This document shows positions 1 to 6,855 of a stretch of DNA of 45,227 bases, piece by piece (position 1 is the stretch's first letter; each line of letters opens with the position of its first letter). The stretch spans positions 1-45,227 of the forward strand of contig CALQIY020000004.1 in the NCBI GenBank assembly GCA_943330755.2. The letters run 5' to 3'. Under the pieces are notes generated by a model. The model made no database searches and was not told the origin of the DNA. It saw only the letters and a list, made by a program, of their open reading frames with translations. A program made the translations under genes and the position numbers. This stretch comes from Opitutus sp. GAS368. Its GTDB lineage: Bacteria > Verrucomicrobiota > Verrucomicrobiia > Opitutales > UBA953.

Positions 1-1
1 G

Positions 2-817
2 AAGAAGGACACCAAGGCCGAGCATGAGAAGCAGAAGCAGCTCCTCGACAAGCACCGCGTCAGCCACGATCAAGCCACCACGTTGGAAGCTCCGGTGCGC
101 GCGAAGTTGCAGTACTTCACCTTCGCGGAGGTCTTGGAATACCTGAAGACCCGCAAACGCGATGGGGCCAAGCTGAACCTTTGGGTGCCCGAAGAAGAGC
201 GGAAGGCGCGCGAGAAAGCCGCCACGGCGGCCCGGGAAAAGGGCCACAAGTCGCACAACATCGCGGCCGCTTCGATCGCCGACCTGCTCGGTGGCGTGAA
301 CCCGTTCCGCAAGGGCGGCGGCATGGTCGACGAGTCCAAGCAGATCCCGGAAAAGCTGCGCCGCTATTACCACCTCCTGACCGCCATGCGTGAAGCCATC
401 CAAAAGGGTTTGGCCTTCCACTCCGAAGAGGCGCTCAAGAAGAACGGCAAGGACGACGCCGGTGACCTCTCCGGTTACTCCCAGCACCTTGCCGACGCCG
501 GTACGGACACCGCCGACCGCGACTTCGCGCTCTCCCTGATCTCGAACGAGCAGGAAGCCCTGAAGGAAATCGCGGACGCCATCGAGCGTCTCAAGTCGGG
601 CAAGTACGGCATCTGCGAAATCACGAACAAGGCCATTCCGCACGCCCGTCTGATGGCGGTTCCCTTCACCCGCTACTCGCTGGAAGGTCAGAAGGAACTG
701 GAGCGCAATCGCCGGGCCCATCGCCGTCGCGGCAGCAACCCCCTCGGTGAAATCGGCGATGAAGTCGGTTTCGGTACCGGCGGCGGTGGCGGCGAAGACG
801 ATCAGCCCGAGACTTGA
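2..817 (+). CDS. TraR/DksA-family protein with degenerate zinc finger (5' truncated)
   Basis: The frame is open from the window edge, so the true start lies outside; a TTG at 83 is an internal possibility only. The N-terminal part is rich in Lys, Glu and Arg. A helical segment with the ALKEIADAIERLKSGKYG pattern leads into the C-terminal DksA/TraR finger region (nt about 600-690). DksA proteins bind the RNA polymerase secondary channel and act with ppGpp on promoters. The canonical CxxC...CxxC finger is mostly lost: the first Cys is present (codon 614-616), but the other three ligand positions read Thr (623), Ser (677) and Gly (686), while the surrounding IPHARLMAVPFTRYS framework is kept. 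The stop overlaps the lspA start, so the two are probably cotranscribed. The family call is solid; retained DksA activity is uncertain. Confidence 0.8.
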   Translation, partial: KKDTKAEHEKQKQLLDKHRVSHDQATTLEAPVRAKLQYFTFAEVLEYLKTRKRDGAKLNLWVPEEERKAREKAATAAREKGHKSHNIAAASIADLLGGVNPFRKGGGMVDESKQIPEKLRRYYHLLTAMREAIQKGLAFHSEEALKKNGKDDAGDLSGYSQHLADAGTDTADRDFALSLISNEQEALKEIADAIERLKSGKYGICEITNKAIPHARLMAVPFTRYSLEGQKELERNRRAHRRRGSNPLGEIGDEVGFGTGGGGGEDDQPET

Positions 818-1401
818 GCTCCGGAGCCTTCAGTCCTTTGCGGGTGCGCGCGTACACCACATTCTGGGCGGTGGCGGTCATGGCTTTCGTGACCGACGTC
901 TTGACCAAGCTGCACATCGAGCGCGTCTTCCCGCTGCGTTTCGAAAACGATTGGGTCTACCACTTCTCGGGCGATCCCGAGCGCTCCCCCATCGCGGTCT
1001 TTCCGTGGCTTTGGATCGTGCACGTCGGCAACAAGGGCGCAGCCTGGGGTTTGGGGGCGCAGTATGACGTCCGCCCGTTCCTGGTCTTCTTGGCCTTGGT
1101 GGTCATGGCCCTGGTTTGGCGTTGGCGCCACCCGTTGATGCGCGAACTGGCCGGGGGCCAGCTGGCTTTCGGTCTCTTCGTCGGCGGCACGCTCGGCAAT
1201 GTGCGCGACCGCCTCTTCGGGGATCACGTCGTCGACTTCATCGACGTCCATCTGCCCGGCTACCGGTTCCCGGCGTTCAATATCGCCGACTCCTGCATCT
1301 GCGTGGGCGTCGTGATCTACCTCTTCATGTCCTACCGGCAGGATTACCTCCGCCGGGAGGCGATCGCCTCGCACGCCGGCGAGGACCAGCCGCACGTCTA
1401 G
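814..1401 (+). CDS. lspA: Lipoprotein signal peptidase (signal peptidase II)
   Basis: This 195-residue inner-membrane aspartic protease would cleave the signal peptide of prolipoproteins after lipidation of the +1 Cys. It shows several hydrophobic helices, the NKGAAWG segment (residues 73-79), the GNVRDR box (129-133), and the catalytic-dyad positions Asp141 in VVDFID and Asp159 in FNIADS. The chosen start is TTG 814, because it overlaps the TGA of the upstream gene (815-817) and gives an N-terminus of normal length; no ATG is placed well for a complete first helix. The next gene begins 1 nt after the stop. Lipoprotein substrates in this window include the products at 3832 and 13713. Length is slightly above the usual 160-170 residues, partly from a short insertion near residues 41-62. 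Confidence 0.93.
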   Translation: MSSGAFSPLRVRAYTTFWAVAVMAFVTDVLTKLHIERVFPLRFENDWVYHFSGDPERSPIAVFPWLWIVHVGNKGAAWGLGAQYDVRPFLVFLALVVMALVWRWRHPLMRELAGGQLAFGLFVGGTLGNVRDRLFGDHVVDFIDVHLPGYRFPAFNIADSCICVGVVIYLFMSYRQDYLRREAIASHAGEDQPHV

Positions 1402-1402
1402 G

Positions 1403-2017
1403 ATGGCCTCGGTGCGCTTCGATGTGGCGGCGCACCCGGGCGCCCAAGCCTACAAGTTGCTGGCCGGCCTCGTGGTCCCGCGGCCCATCGCGTTGGTCAC
1501 GACGGTCGACGCCCAAGGGGTCGTCAACGCGGCCCCGTTTTCATTCTTCAACGTCATGGGCACGGAGCCCCCGTTGGCCGTGTTGGCGCCGGGCGACCGC
1601 GACGACGGTACGCCGAAGGACACGGCGGCCAATCTCCTGTTGAACGGCGAGTGCGTGATCCACCTTTGCGACGAGCCCATGGCCGACCGCATGGTCGCCT
1701 GCGCGCGCGCCTTGCCGCCCGGCGAGAGCGAGGTCGCCCACGCGCATTTATCCACGCGCGCCGCCGAGCGCGTCCGCCCACCCATCTTGGTCGATTGCCC
1801 GGTCGCCTTGGAGTGCCGGGTCCTCGACATCCGGAAGTACGGCGACAATCGGGTCGTCGTCGTGGAAATCCTCTTGGCGCACGTGCGGGCGGGGATCGCG
1901 GACCCGGTGACTTGGCGCGTGGACTATGCGCACTACGCCCCGGTCGGTCGGATGAACAGCCCGGACGGTTACGTGCGGACGCACGACGTCTTCCGCAAGG
2001 ACTTCCCGCGCGCTTAG
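1403..2017 (+). CDS. Flavin reductase-like domain protein (FMN-binding split barrel)
   Basis: This 204-residue protein matches the flavin reductase-like/DIM6-NTAB family, whose members bind FMN in a split beta-barrel and reduce flavin or act with a partner oxygenase. Visible family features are the N-terminal LVVPRPIALVTTVDAQG strand-turn, the NAAPFSFFNVMG motif (residues about 35-46), and the C-terminal YAPVGRMNSPDGYVRT segment. The ATG lies one base after the lspA stop (TAGGATG), so translation is probably coupled. The TAG stop overlaps the TAA stop of the convergent gene on the other strand. No partner monooxygenase is nearby, so substrate and physiological role are unknown. Family assignment is good; the exact reaction is not determined. 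Confidence 0.85.
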   Translation: MASVRFDVAAHPGAQAYKLLAGLVVPRPIALVTTVDAQGVVNAAPFSFFNVMGTEPPLAVLAPGDRDDGTPKDTAANLLLNGECVIHLCDEPMADRMVACARALPPGESEVAHAHLSTRAAERVRPPILVDCPVALECRVLDIRKYGDNRVVVVEILLAHVRAGIADPVTWRVDYAHYAPVGRMNSPDGYVRTHDVFRKDFPRA

Positions 2018-2814
2018 CCGGCTTTGCCGAGGCGCTTCACGACGGTCGCGAAATCGTCGGGCAGCGGCGCGGTCAGGTCGATCGGCACGCCGGCCACGAG
2101 GCCCTGGATCCGGCCGAGGTGGAGCAGCAGGCAGCGGTGCAAGGGCTTGTCTTCGCCTTTGTTGAGGCGGCCCCGGCGGGTCGTGTCGGTGAGCGTCACG
2201 CGGCCGGAGCGCGCGTACTCCAGTTCGCCGGCGATGCGCAGCCCGCATTCATTCGCATGGGCGCGGATCTGGTCGCGACGGGGGAAGCGCGTGGTCGCCG
2301 TCCAGCGCCGCCAACGGTTGAAGGTCTCGCCGCCGTGGAAGGTCGTTTCCGCTTGTTTGCCGAGGCGGTGCGAGACGAAGGCCCGCCCGCGCGCATCGTC
2401 CATGCCCAGCGGCAGGTCGCAGAGTCCGCCTTCGGCGGGCGCCTCTTCGGTCCGGGCGATGAACTCGTAGGTGAAGCTGAGCTGAAAGGACCCGATGGCG
2501 TCGCGCCATGCGGCGAGCGTGCTGGTGCGGTCGGCGAGGATGAGCAAGCCGGAGACCTGGGGTTCCGGTCCGAAGGCCACGGCGGGCTCCTTGAGCCCCA
2601 GCTTCACCATCTCCGGCTTCTCGAGTTGGAGTTGCACACGGAGTTCGCCGACCAAGTGGGCGGCGTTTTCCTGCCAAGGGTGGTCGTCGCTGGGTAAATT
2701 GACGGGCTTGTTGAGGGCGACCCAGCCTGGCCCGTGCGTGAGCACATCGAGCCGCAAAGGCGCCTCGCCGAAGACACCCGACGGAAAGCCGATGGAGGAA
2801 GGGAACGGACTCAT
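2014..2814 (-). CDS. RluA-like pseudouridine synthase homologue with altered catalytic motif
   Basis: The 266-residue product has an RluA layout: an N-terminal substrate-positioning strand WVALNKPVNLPS (residues 31-42), a central SGLLILAD segment (88-95), and the late DQIRAHANECGLRIAGE motif (about 181-197) typical of the fold. RluA enzymes isomerise uridine in rRNA or tRNA through an Asp in the HRLDxxTSG motif. Here that stretch reads AFGPEPQVSG, placing Glu84 at the position of the catalytic Asp and removing the His-Arg-Leu. It may be inactive, or an atypical enzyme. The start ATG (2812-2814) follows the rpsT terminator. The gene converges on the flavin-reductase-like gene with overlapping stop codons. 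Family confidence is moderate to high; activity is doubtful. Confidence 0.72.
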   Translation of the reverse strand: MSPFPSSIGFPSGVFGEAPLRLDVLTHGPGWVALNKPVNLPSDDHPWQENAAHLVGELRVQLQLEKPEMVKLGLKEPAVAFGPEPQVSGLLILADRTSTLAAWRDAIGSFQLSFTYEFIARTEEAPAEGGLCDLPLGMDDARGRAFVSHRLGKQAETTFHGGETFNRWRRWTATTRFPRRDQIRAHANECGLRIAGELEYARSGRVTLTDTTRRGRLNKGEDKPLHRCLLLHLGRIQGLVAGVPIDLTAPLPDDFATVVKRLGKAG

Positions 2815-2818
2815 CCTA

Positions 2819-2851
2819 AAACAAAAAACCCCGGCGTCTCAGACGGCGGGG
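2819..2851 (-). terminator. Rho-independent terminator of rpsT
   Basis: Arms 2829-2838 and 2842-2851 form a 10-bp GC-rich stem with one mismatch and a 3-nt loop. On the minus strand it is followed by a run of T (A on the given strand, 2823-2828, with more A just beyond). It lies 27 nt after the rpsT stop and before the RluA-like gene, so it should separate the two. Confidence 0.88.
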
Positions 2852-2877
2852 TTGTGGCGAGGCCCGGAAGGCATCGC

Positions 2878-3123
2878 TTACTTCTTGGCCGCGGCCAACT
2901 TCTTCGCGAGGCGAGCCTTGATGCGGTTCGCCTTGTTGCGATGGATGACGCCCGTCTTGGCGGCCTTGTCGGCGGCGGAAGCGACGGCGGCAGGGCTGGC
3001 GGAAGCGGCTCCGGCGACGAAGCCCTTGACGAGGCTCTTGAGGCGGGTGCGGACGATCTTGTTGCGGGCGGCGCGAGCAGCGGTCTGGCGGATGCTCTTC
3101 TGGTTAGCTTTGATGTTGGCCAT
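2878..3123 (-). CDS. rpsT: 30S ribosomal protein S20 (bS20)
   Basis: The 81-residue, strongly basic, Ala/Lys-rich protein begins MANIKANQKSIRQ and carries the S20 pattern of helices with the HRNKANRIKARLAKKL ending. S20 binds 16S rRNA in the body of the small subunit. Length is at the short end of the 80-90 normal for the family. The gene is monocistronic: a clear terminator follows, and tRNA-Tyr lies about 95 nt upstream on the same strand. The ATG start is unambiguous. No unusual residues seen. Confidence 0.96.
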   Translation of the reverse strand: MANIKANQKSIRQTAARAARNKIVRTRLKSLVKGFVAGAASASPAAVASAADKAAKTGVIHRNKANRIKARLAKKLAAAKK

Positions 3124-3180
3124 GTGTGTCAGTAGGGAAGCCGTGGGCAGCCCTCGGAGTCAACGCGGATTTAACGATTT

Positions 3181-3200
3181 CGCCCCCGGAGCCGGGGGCG
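3181..3200 (-). terminator. GC hairpin downstream of tRNA-Tyr, possible weak terminator
   Basis: A perfect 9-bp inverted repeat (CGCCCCCGG / CCGGGGGCG, 2-nt spacer, so in practice a shorter stem with a 4-nt loop) sits 18 nt after the tRNA 3' end. The minus strand continues AAATCGTTAA, which is not a good T-tract. It could be a terminator or a processing structure between the tRNA and rpsT. Confidence 0.4.
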
Positions 3201-3218
3201 TCGTCAAATTTGTCCTGC

Positions 3219-3305
3219 TGGTGGAAGGGGTGGGATTCGAACCCACGAACAGCGAAGCTGAACGGATTTACAGTCCGCGACCTTTAGCCACTTGGATACC
3301 CTTCC
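3219..3305 (-). tRNA. tRNA-Tyr (anticodon GTA)
   Basis: Read on the minus strand, GGAAGGG (3305-3299) pairs with CCCTTCC to form a 7-bp acceptor stem, followed by discriminator A and an encoded CCA (3221-3219). The anticodon arm has loop CTGTAAA with anticodon GTA (3271-3269). A long variable arm marks it as class II, as expected for bacterial tRNA-Tyr. The T-arm contains TTCGAAT. Total length with CCA is 87 nt. A TTGTCA hexamer (3346-3351 on the complement) may be its -35 element. Confidence 0.96.
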
Positions 3306-3435
3306 GGCCAGTAGGAAGGGCTTATTTGGCAGTCGGAGGCTCCCGTGACAAGCGCTTTCCCTCGCTTTTAGCGGTTCGGGCCTGGAAACGCCGAAAGGCC
3401 TTCACTCCCCGCGGTTTTTGGCTCATTCAGAGTGC

Positions 3436-3822
3436 ATGGAGGCCACCCCGATCATCGTCTTGATTGATGGAGACTGTGCCTTGTGCAATCGGACAGCCCA
3501 ATGGTTCGCCGCCCGCGATGCCGGCGGAACGATGGTTTTCGCGCCGAACATCGGAGAGACGGCCCGCATCCTCGGTGAGCCCCCGGGGGGCGATCAGGGC
3601 ACGGTGGTGGTTTGGGTCGGGTCGCAGCGGCTGGTTCGCTCGGCCGCCGTTTTGCGGATGCTGGGAGGCTTGGGGGGTGGTTGGGGCCTCTTGGCCCGCT
3701 TGTCGAGCGGGGTGCCGGTCCTTTGGGCCGACGCGGTCTATGGCTTGGTCGCCCGGCGCCGCCATTGGTTCGGTCGGCCCGCGGCTTGTACGCTCTTGAG
3801 CCCTCACCACCTCGCTGATTAA
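3436..3822 (+). CDS. DCC-family (DUF393) putative thiol-disulfide oxidoreductase
   Basis: The 128-residue product starts MEATPIIVLIDGDCALCN; the DGDCALC motif (residues 11-17) is the hallmark of the DCC family (DUF393), named for conserved Asp-Cys-Cys. These proteins are predicted to have a thioredoxin-like fold, with the CxxC pair possibly acting in thiol exchange; experimental function is largely unknown. A conserved RSAAVLRML helix follows, then a C-terminal VYGLVARRRHWF segment typical of the family. I chose ATG 3436 over an upstream TTG at 3418 because it gives the usual short N-terminus before the motif. The gene lies just upstream of the small lipoprotein gene on the same strand. Confidence 0.85.
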   Translation: MEATPIIVLIDGDCALCNRTAQWFAARDAGGTMVFAPNIGETARILGEPPGGDQGTVVVWVGSQRLVRSAAVLRMLGGLGGGWGLLARLSSGVPVLWADAVYGLVARRRHWFGRPAACTLLSPHHLAD

Positions 3823-3825
3823 TCT
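3796..3825 (+). promoter_or_regulatory. Putative leaderless promoter for the 3832 lipoprotein
   Basis: TTGAGC (3796-3801), an 18-nt spacer and TAATCT (3820-3825) end 6 nt before the ATG at 3832. A transcript initiated at normal distance would begin at or next to the start codon. No Shine-Dalgarno is present. The pattern recurs in this window. Confidence 0.5.
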
Positions 3826-3831
3826 GCACGG

Positions 3832-4107
3832 ATGAAGCCCCTGCTTGCTCTCACCGCCGCGCTGCTGCTTGCGGGCTGTGGCGTCTTCAAGACTTACGTG
3901 CAGAACGATGCCCAAGCGCAGATGGAACGTGATAGCGCCGAGCGGCAGGCCCGCCTGAAGGCGGACGGTAAACTGAACGCCAAGGAGCTGGAGGTCTTGT
4001 CCGCCCGCATGGGTTGGGTGAAGGCGGATGCGAATGGCCTCCCCGACGCCTTGTCGATCGAGGAGATGGAGCGCCGCGCGAAGGCGGCCAAAGCCAAGCA
4101 GCCTTAG
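3832..4107 (+). CDS. Small predicted lipoprotein, function unknown
   Basis: This 91-residue protein has a classic lipoprotein signal: MKPLLALTAALLLAGCGVF, with lipobox LAGC and Cys16 as the expected lipidated residue. The mature part is short, charged and probably helical (repeated Gln, Glu, Arg, Lys and Ala), ending in a Lys/Ala-rich tail. It should be processed by LspA and anchored in a membrane. I do not recognise a family. It precedes the permease genes by 50 nt, so cotranscription is possible, but it is far too small to be the substrate-binding protein of that transporter. Confidence 0.75.
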   Translation: MKPLLALTAALLLAGCGVFKTYVQNDAQAQMERDSAERQARLKADGKLNAKELEVLSARMGWVKADANGLPDALSIEEMERRAKAAKAKQP

Positions 4108-4157
4108 TCCCGCAGGCTTGCAACCCGCCTCGACCCTCCCACGCTGGCCTCGCCCCG

Positions 4158-5081
4158 ATGTTCCTCTACGTCCTCAAGCGACTGGCCGAAATGATCCCCG
4201 TCCTCTTGGTCGTGGTCGTGGCCACGTTCTTTTTGGCGCATGCGGTGCCGGGCGGTCCCTTCGACAAGGAACGGCCCATGCCGGCGGAGGTGAAGAAGCA
4301 GGTCGAAGCGTACTACGGATTGGATCAGCCGCTCCACGTGCAGCTCGGCAACTACATCGGCAACCTTGCGCACGGCTCCTTGGGTCCGTCGATGAAGTAT
4401 CCCGGTTGGACGGTTAACCAGATCATCGGCGCGCGCATTCCGGTCTCCGTGATCCTCGGGTCGCTCTCCTTGCTCATCGCCATCTTGGTCGGCATTCCGA
4501 TCGGCGTGATCGCGGCCTCCCGACCCAATACCTGGATGGACCGCGTGCCCATGGGCTTGGCGCTCATCGGCATCTGCGTCCCGTCTTTCGTGTTCGGGCC
4601 TTTGTTGGCTTTGGTCTTCTCGCTCCAGCTGGGCTGGTTCCCGCCCTGCGGTTGGGGTTCCGTGACGCACCTCGTGCTGCCCTCGTTGGCGCTGGGCCTG
4701 ATCACCGCGGCTCCCTTGGCGCGCCTGACGCGCGGGGAACTCATGGAAGTCTACACCTTGGACTACGTACGGACGGCCCGGGCCAAGGGCGTTTCGCCGA
4801 CGCGGGTGCGTTTCGTGCACGCGCTGCGGAATGGGATTCTGCCCGTGGTGACCTACCTCGGACCCGCCGCCGCCGCCCTGGTCTCCGGCTCTTTTGTCGT
4901 CGAATCCCTCTTCGACGTGCCCGGCGTCGGCCGCCTCTTTGTCACCGCCATCATCAACCGCGACGTCCCCGTCATCCTGGGGACGACATTGCTCTATGCG
5001 GTCGCCTTACTCTGCCTTAACCTGGTGGCCGACCTCACCAAGGCCGCCCTGGACCCGCGCACCGCGCGCGATCGCCGATGA
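4158..5081 (+). CDS. ABC transporter permease, oligopeptide type (OppB/DppB-like)
   Basis: The 307-residue integral membrane protein begins MFLYVLKRLAEMIPVLLVV, the standard N-terminus of the OppB/DppB class. It contains the periplasmic PGGPFD segment, several transmembrane helices, and the cytoplasmic EAA loop DYVRTARAKGVSPTRV (residues about 204-219), which docks on the ATPase subunits. The ending DLTKAALDPRTARDRR is also typical. It would form a heterodimer with the next gene product; the two overlap by 4 nt (ATGA). Neither a substrate-binding protein nor the two ATPases are in the window, so they must be encoded elsewhere or upstream elements are shared. The substrate, probably a peptide or similar small molecule, is inferred from the family only. 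Confidence 0.92.
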   Translation: MFLYVLKRLAEMIPVLLVVVVATFFLAHAVPGGPFDKERPMPAEVKKQVEAYYGLDQPLHVQLGNYIGNLAHGSLGPSMKYPGWTVNQIIGARIPVSVILGSLSLLIAILVGIPIGVIAASRPNTWMDRVPMGLALIGICVPSFVFGPLLALVFSLQLGWFPPCGWGSVTHLVLPSLALGLITAAPLARLTRGELMEVYTLDYVRTARAKGVSPTRVRFVHALRNGILPVVTYLGPAAAALVSGSFVVESLFDVPGVGRLFVTAIINRDVPVILGTTLLYAVALLCLNLVADLTKAALDPRTARDRR

Positions 5082-5956
5082 GCACCGCCGTCACCCAACC
5101 CTCCGCCCCGACCGAAACCGGTTGGCAACGTTTCCAGCGCGATCGCATCCCGGTCATCGCGCTGTGGTTCTTGGTCGGCATCTCCGCGCTCTGCTTCAGC
5201 TCGCCGCTTTTGACGGCCCTGCACCTGCTGCCCGACTATAAGGCGCAAGACCTCGCGTTGGGCCCGGTGGCCCCGTGCGCGGCGCATTGGTTGGGGACGG
5301 ACCTGTTGGGGCGCGACTTGCTGGCGCGCCTGCTGCAAGGCGGCATGATCTCCATCTCCGTCGGCCTGATCGCCACCACCGTCGCGTTGCTCGTGGGCGT
5401 GATCTACGGCGTCGTCGCCGCGGAGATCGGCGGTCGCTTCGAGGACCTCGCCATGCGGGTGGTCGATATCGTGAGCACGCTTCCGCTGACCTTGATCGTC
5501 ATCCTGTGCACCGTGGTTTTCGGTCAGAACATCTGGATGATCTTCTTGGCCGTGGGGGGTGTTTCTTGGCTCACGATGGCCCGCATCGTCTGCACCAAGA
5601 CCCGTTCGCTGAAGAACCGCCAATTCGTCGAGGCGGCGGTTTCCCTTGGCCAGTCCCGCCCGGGCATCGTCCTGCGCCATTACCTTCCGAACCTCTCCGG
5701 CACCATCGCGGTCTATGCGACCCTCACGGTCCCGGGCGTCATGCTGCTCGAGGCCTTCGTCAGCTTCCTCGGCCTCGGCGTGAAGTCGCCGATGACCTCC
5801 TGGGGCATGATGATCAAGGAGGGCTCCGACGTCATGGAGCAGTGCCCTTGGTTGTTGTTCATCCCTTCGGTCGTCTTTGCCGCCACCTTGCTCTCGCTCA
5901 GCTACCTGGGGGACGGCCTGCGCGATGCTTTCGACCCGCGCACGGCCAAGAAATAA
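5078..5956 (+). CDS. ABC transporter permease, oligopeptide type (OppC/DppC-like)
   Basis: The 292-residue partner permease has one N-terminal helix, then the AHWLGTDLLGRDLLARLLQG segment that defines OppC/DppC-type subunits, followed by four or five more helices. The EAA loop is FVEAAVSLGQSRPGIVLRH (about residues 182-200). It ends SYLGDGLRDAFDPRTAKK, as is usual. The start ATG overlaps the OppB-like stop, which supports a 1:1 heterodimer made from one message. Compared with most OppC proteins the N-terminal cytoplasmic part is short but complete. A small gene starts 1 nt after the stop and is probably cotranscribed. Confidence 0.92.
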   Translation: MSTAVTQPSAPTETGWQRFQRDRIPVIALWFLVGISALCFSSPLLTALHLLPDYKAQDLALGPVAPCAAHWLGTDLLGRDLLARLLQGGMISISVGLIATTVALLVGVIYGVVAAEIGGRFEDLAMRVVDIVSTLPLTLIVILCTVVFGQNIWMIFLAVGGVSWLTMARIVCTKTRSLKNRQFVEAAVSLGQSRPGIVLRHYLPNLSGTIAVYATLTVPGVMLLEAFVSFLGLGVKSPMTSWGMMIKEGSDVMEQCPWLLFIPSVVFAATLLSLSYLGDGLRDAFDPRTAKK

Positions 5957-5957
5957 G

Positions 5958-6221
5958 ATGCCGCTGCGCCGTTACATCGTGATCAAGGCCGACGGGGTCG
6001 AGGGGGATGAGTTCGAGGTCGATCTGCCGGCGGATGCCCCGGACTTCACGCACCACCCGGTCACGAAGGAAGCCTGCCGCCGCCTGCTGTCTACACCCAG
6101 CCTCACCATTCGTTACGGTGAAGGCGCCATGAAGCAGGCCGTTTCGGAGAAGCGGCTCGCTCAAGCGGGCTTCCAGAAGTTGGAGAAGAACGGCGAAGGC
6201 GGCTGGACGAAGGTCAACTGA
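5958..6221 (+). CDS. Small protein, possibly FmdB-like with all zinc ligands replaced
   Basis: This 87-residue protein starts one base after the permease stop. By eye it follows the FmdB zinc-ribbon pattern: MPLRRY at the N-terminus, GDEFEV where FmdB proteins have GHxFEV, and HPVTKEACRRLLSTP where they have CPxCGxxxRRxxS. In each place where FmdB has a ligand Cys, this protein has another residue (Val, a loop insertion, His, Thr); the single Cys (in EACRR) lies outside the ligand positions. FmdB proteins are small putative regulators of unclear function. The relationship is my inference from spacing and framework residues and could be wrong. The gene itself is well supported by its coupling to the permease operon and by the convergent terminator after it. 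Confidence 0.65.
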   Translation: MPLRRYIVIKADGVEGDEFEVDLPADAPDFTHHPVTKEACRRLLSTPSLTIRYGEGAMKQAVSEKRLAQAGFQKLEKNGEGGWTKVN

Positions 6222-6240
6222 GCCGGCTCACCGACCTCAC

Positions 6241-6272
6241 CAAACGAAACACCCTGCCGTTGGGCAGGGTGT
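6241..6272 (-). terminator. Rho-independent terminator of rpsP
   Basis: ACACCCTGCC (6249-6258) and GGCAGGGTGT (6263-6272) form a perfect 10-bp stem with a GTTG loop. The minus strand continues TTTCGTTTG, a T-rich tail, so it terminates rpsP transcription. It may also slow the convergent permease operon, but the other side lacks a T-run. Confidence 0.82.
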
Positions 6273-6312
6273 GACGTCGTCAGGGTGGGCGTTTCCGCCG
6301 TGTAGAGGGGAC

Positions 6313-6579
6313 TTAGGCCTTCGGAGCGGCGGCAGCGGCAGCGCGGGCACGCTTCACGAGCGACTTCGCGGTGTCGGACGGCTGGGCACCGAGCTTGACC
6401 CAATGGTCGACGCGCTCGACGTTGATCACGAGGGGGATGGCCTTGCCGCGAGCGGCAGGGTTGTAGTGGCCGAGGACTTCGACGAAGCGGCCGTCACGGC
6501 GGATGCTCTGTTCGGCAACGACGAGGCGATAGGTCGGCTCGTTCTTGGTACCGAAGCGTTGGAGGCGGATGCGTAGCAT
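6313..6579 (-). CDS. rpsP: 30S ribosomal protein S16 (bS16)
   Basis: The 88-residue basic protein begins MLRIRLQRFGTKNEPTYRLV and contains the RRDGRFVEVLGHYNP segment and VDHWVKLGAQPSDTAKSLV, all hallmarks of S16. The C-terminus is an Ala-rich extension. S16 is an early assembly protein of the 30S subunit. In many bacteria rpsP heads the rpsP-rimM-trmD-rplS operon; here it lies downstream of rplS, separated by a strong terminator and an AT-rich 276-nt spacer that must carry its own promoter. rimM is absent from this locus. The start codon is ATG 6577-6579. Confidence 0.96.
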   Translation of the reverse strand: MLRIRLQRFGTKNEPTYRLVVAEQSIRRDGRFVEVLGHYNPAARGKAIPLVINVERVDHWVKLGAQPSDTAKSLVKRARAAAAAAPKA

Positions 6580-6812
6580 AGTGGTGGAGAAGAGGGAGGG
6601 AGATTCCGGATGTCTGGACGAGCCAAACGAGGGATGTGGAAAGACGCAGGCGGGGAGGGGGGAGTCAAGCCTGCAGGCGGCGTTTTTTGAAAAAACTTAA
6701 GACCCCCATGCAGCCTAAAAATGTCTATATGCAGGCTAAGTAACTAATAAGCAGTAGGTTGATTTGCCTGATTGCGGTCGTTTGCGCCGATGGGTCTTTA
6801 TCCTGGGGTATA
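6580..6812 (-). promoter_or_regulatory. AT-rich upstream region of rpsP with phased direct repeat
   Basis: No gene is visible here. The region is much poorer in GC than its surroundings. It holds two copies of an 11-bp sequence, ATGCAGCCTAA (6708-6718) and ATGCAGGCTAA (6729-6739), offset by exactly 21 bp. The second runs into CTAAGTAACTAATAAGCAG (6736-6754). A near-identical 19-mer recurs upstream of the sigma factor gene at 22830-22848. A promoter for rpsP must lie in this interval because a terminator stands upstream, but I cannot fix its -35 and -10. Confidence 0.5.
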
Positions 6813-6838
6813 AAAAAGCCCCGCAAGCGGGGCTTTTT
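6813..6838. terminator. Bidirectional terminator after rplS
   Basis: GCCCCGC (6818-6824) and GCGGGGC (6827-6833) form a GC stem flanked by A5-6 on the left and T5 on the right, so the hairpin can extend and work in both directions. It lies 18 nt after the rplS stop on the minus strand and separates trmD-rplS from rpsP. Confidence 0.88.
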
Positions 6839-6855
6839 GAGGGCTCAAGGAGCGC

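Noticed and set aside
4158-6221. Idea that the 3832 lipoprotein is the binding protein of the peptide-type transporter
   Set aside because: At 91 residues it is far too small; peptide-binding proteins of this class exceed 500 residues.
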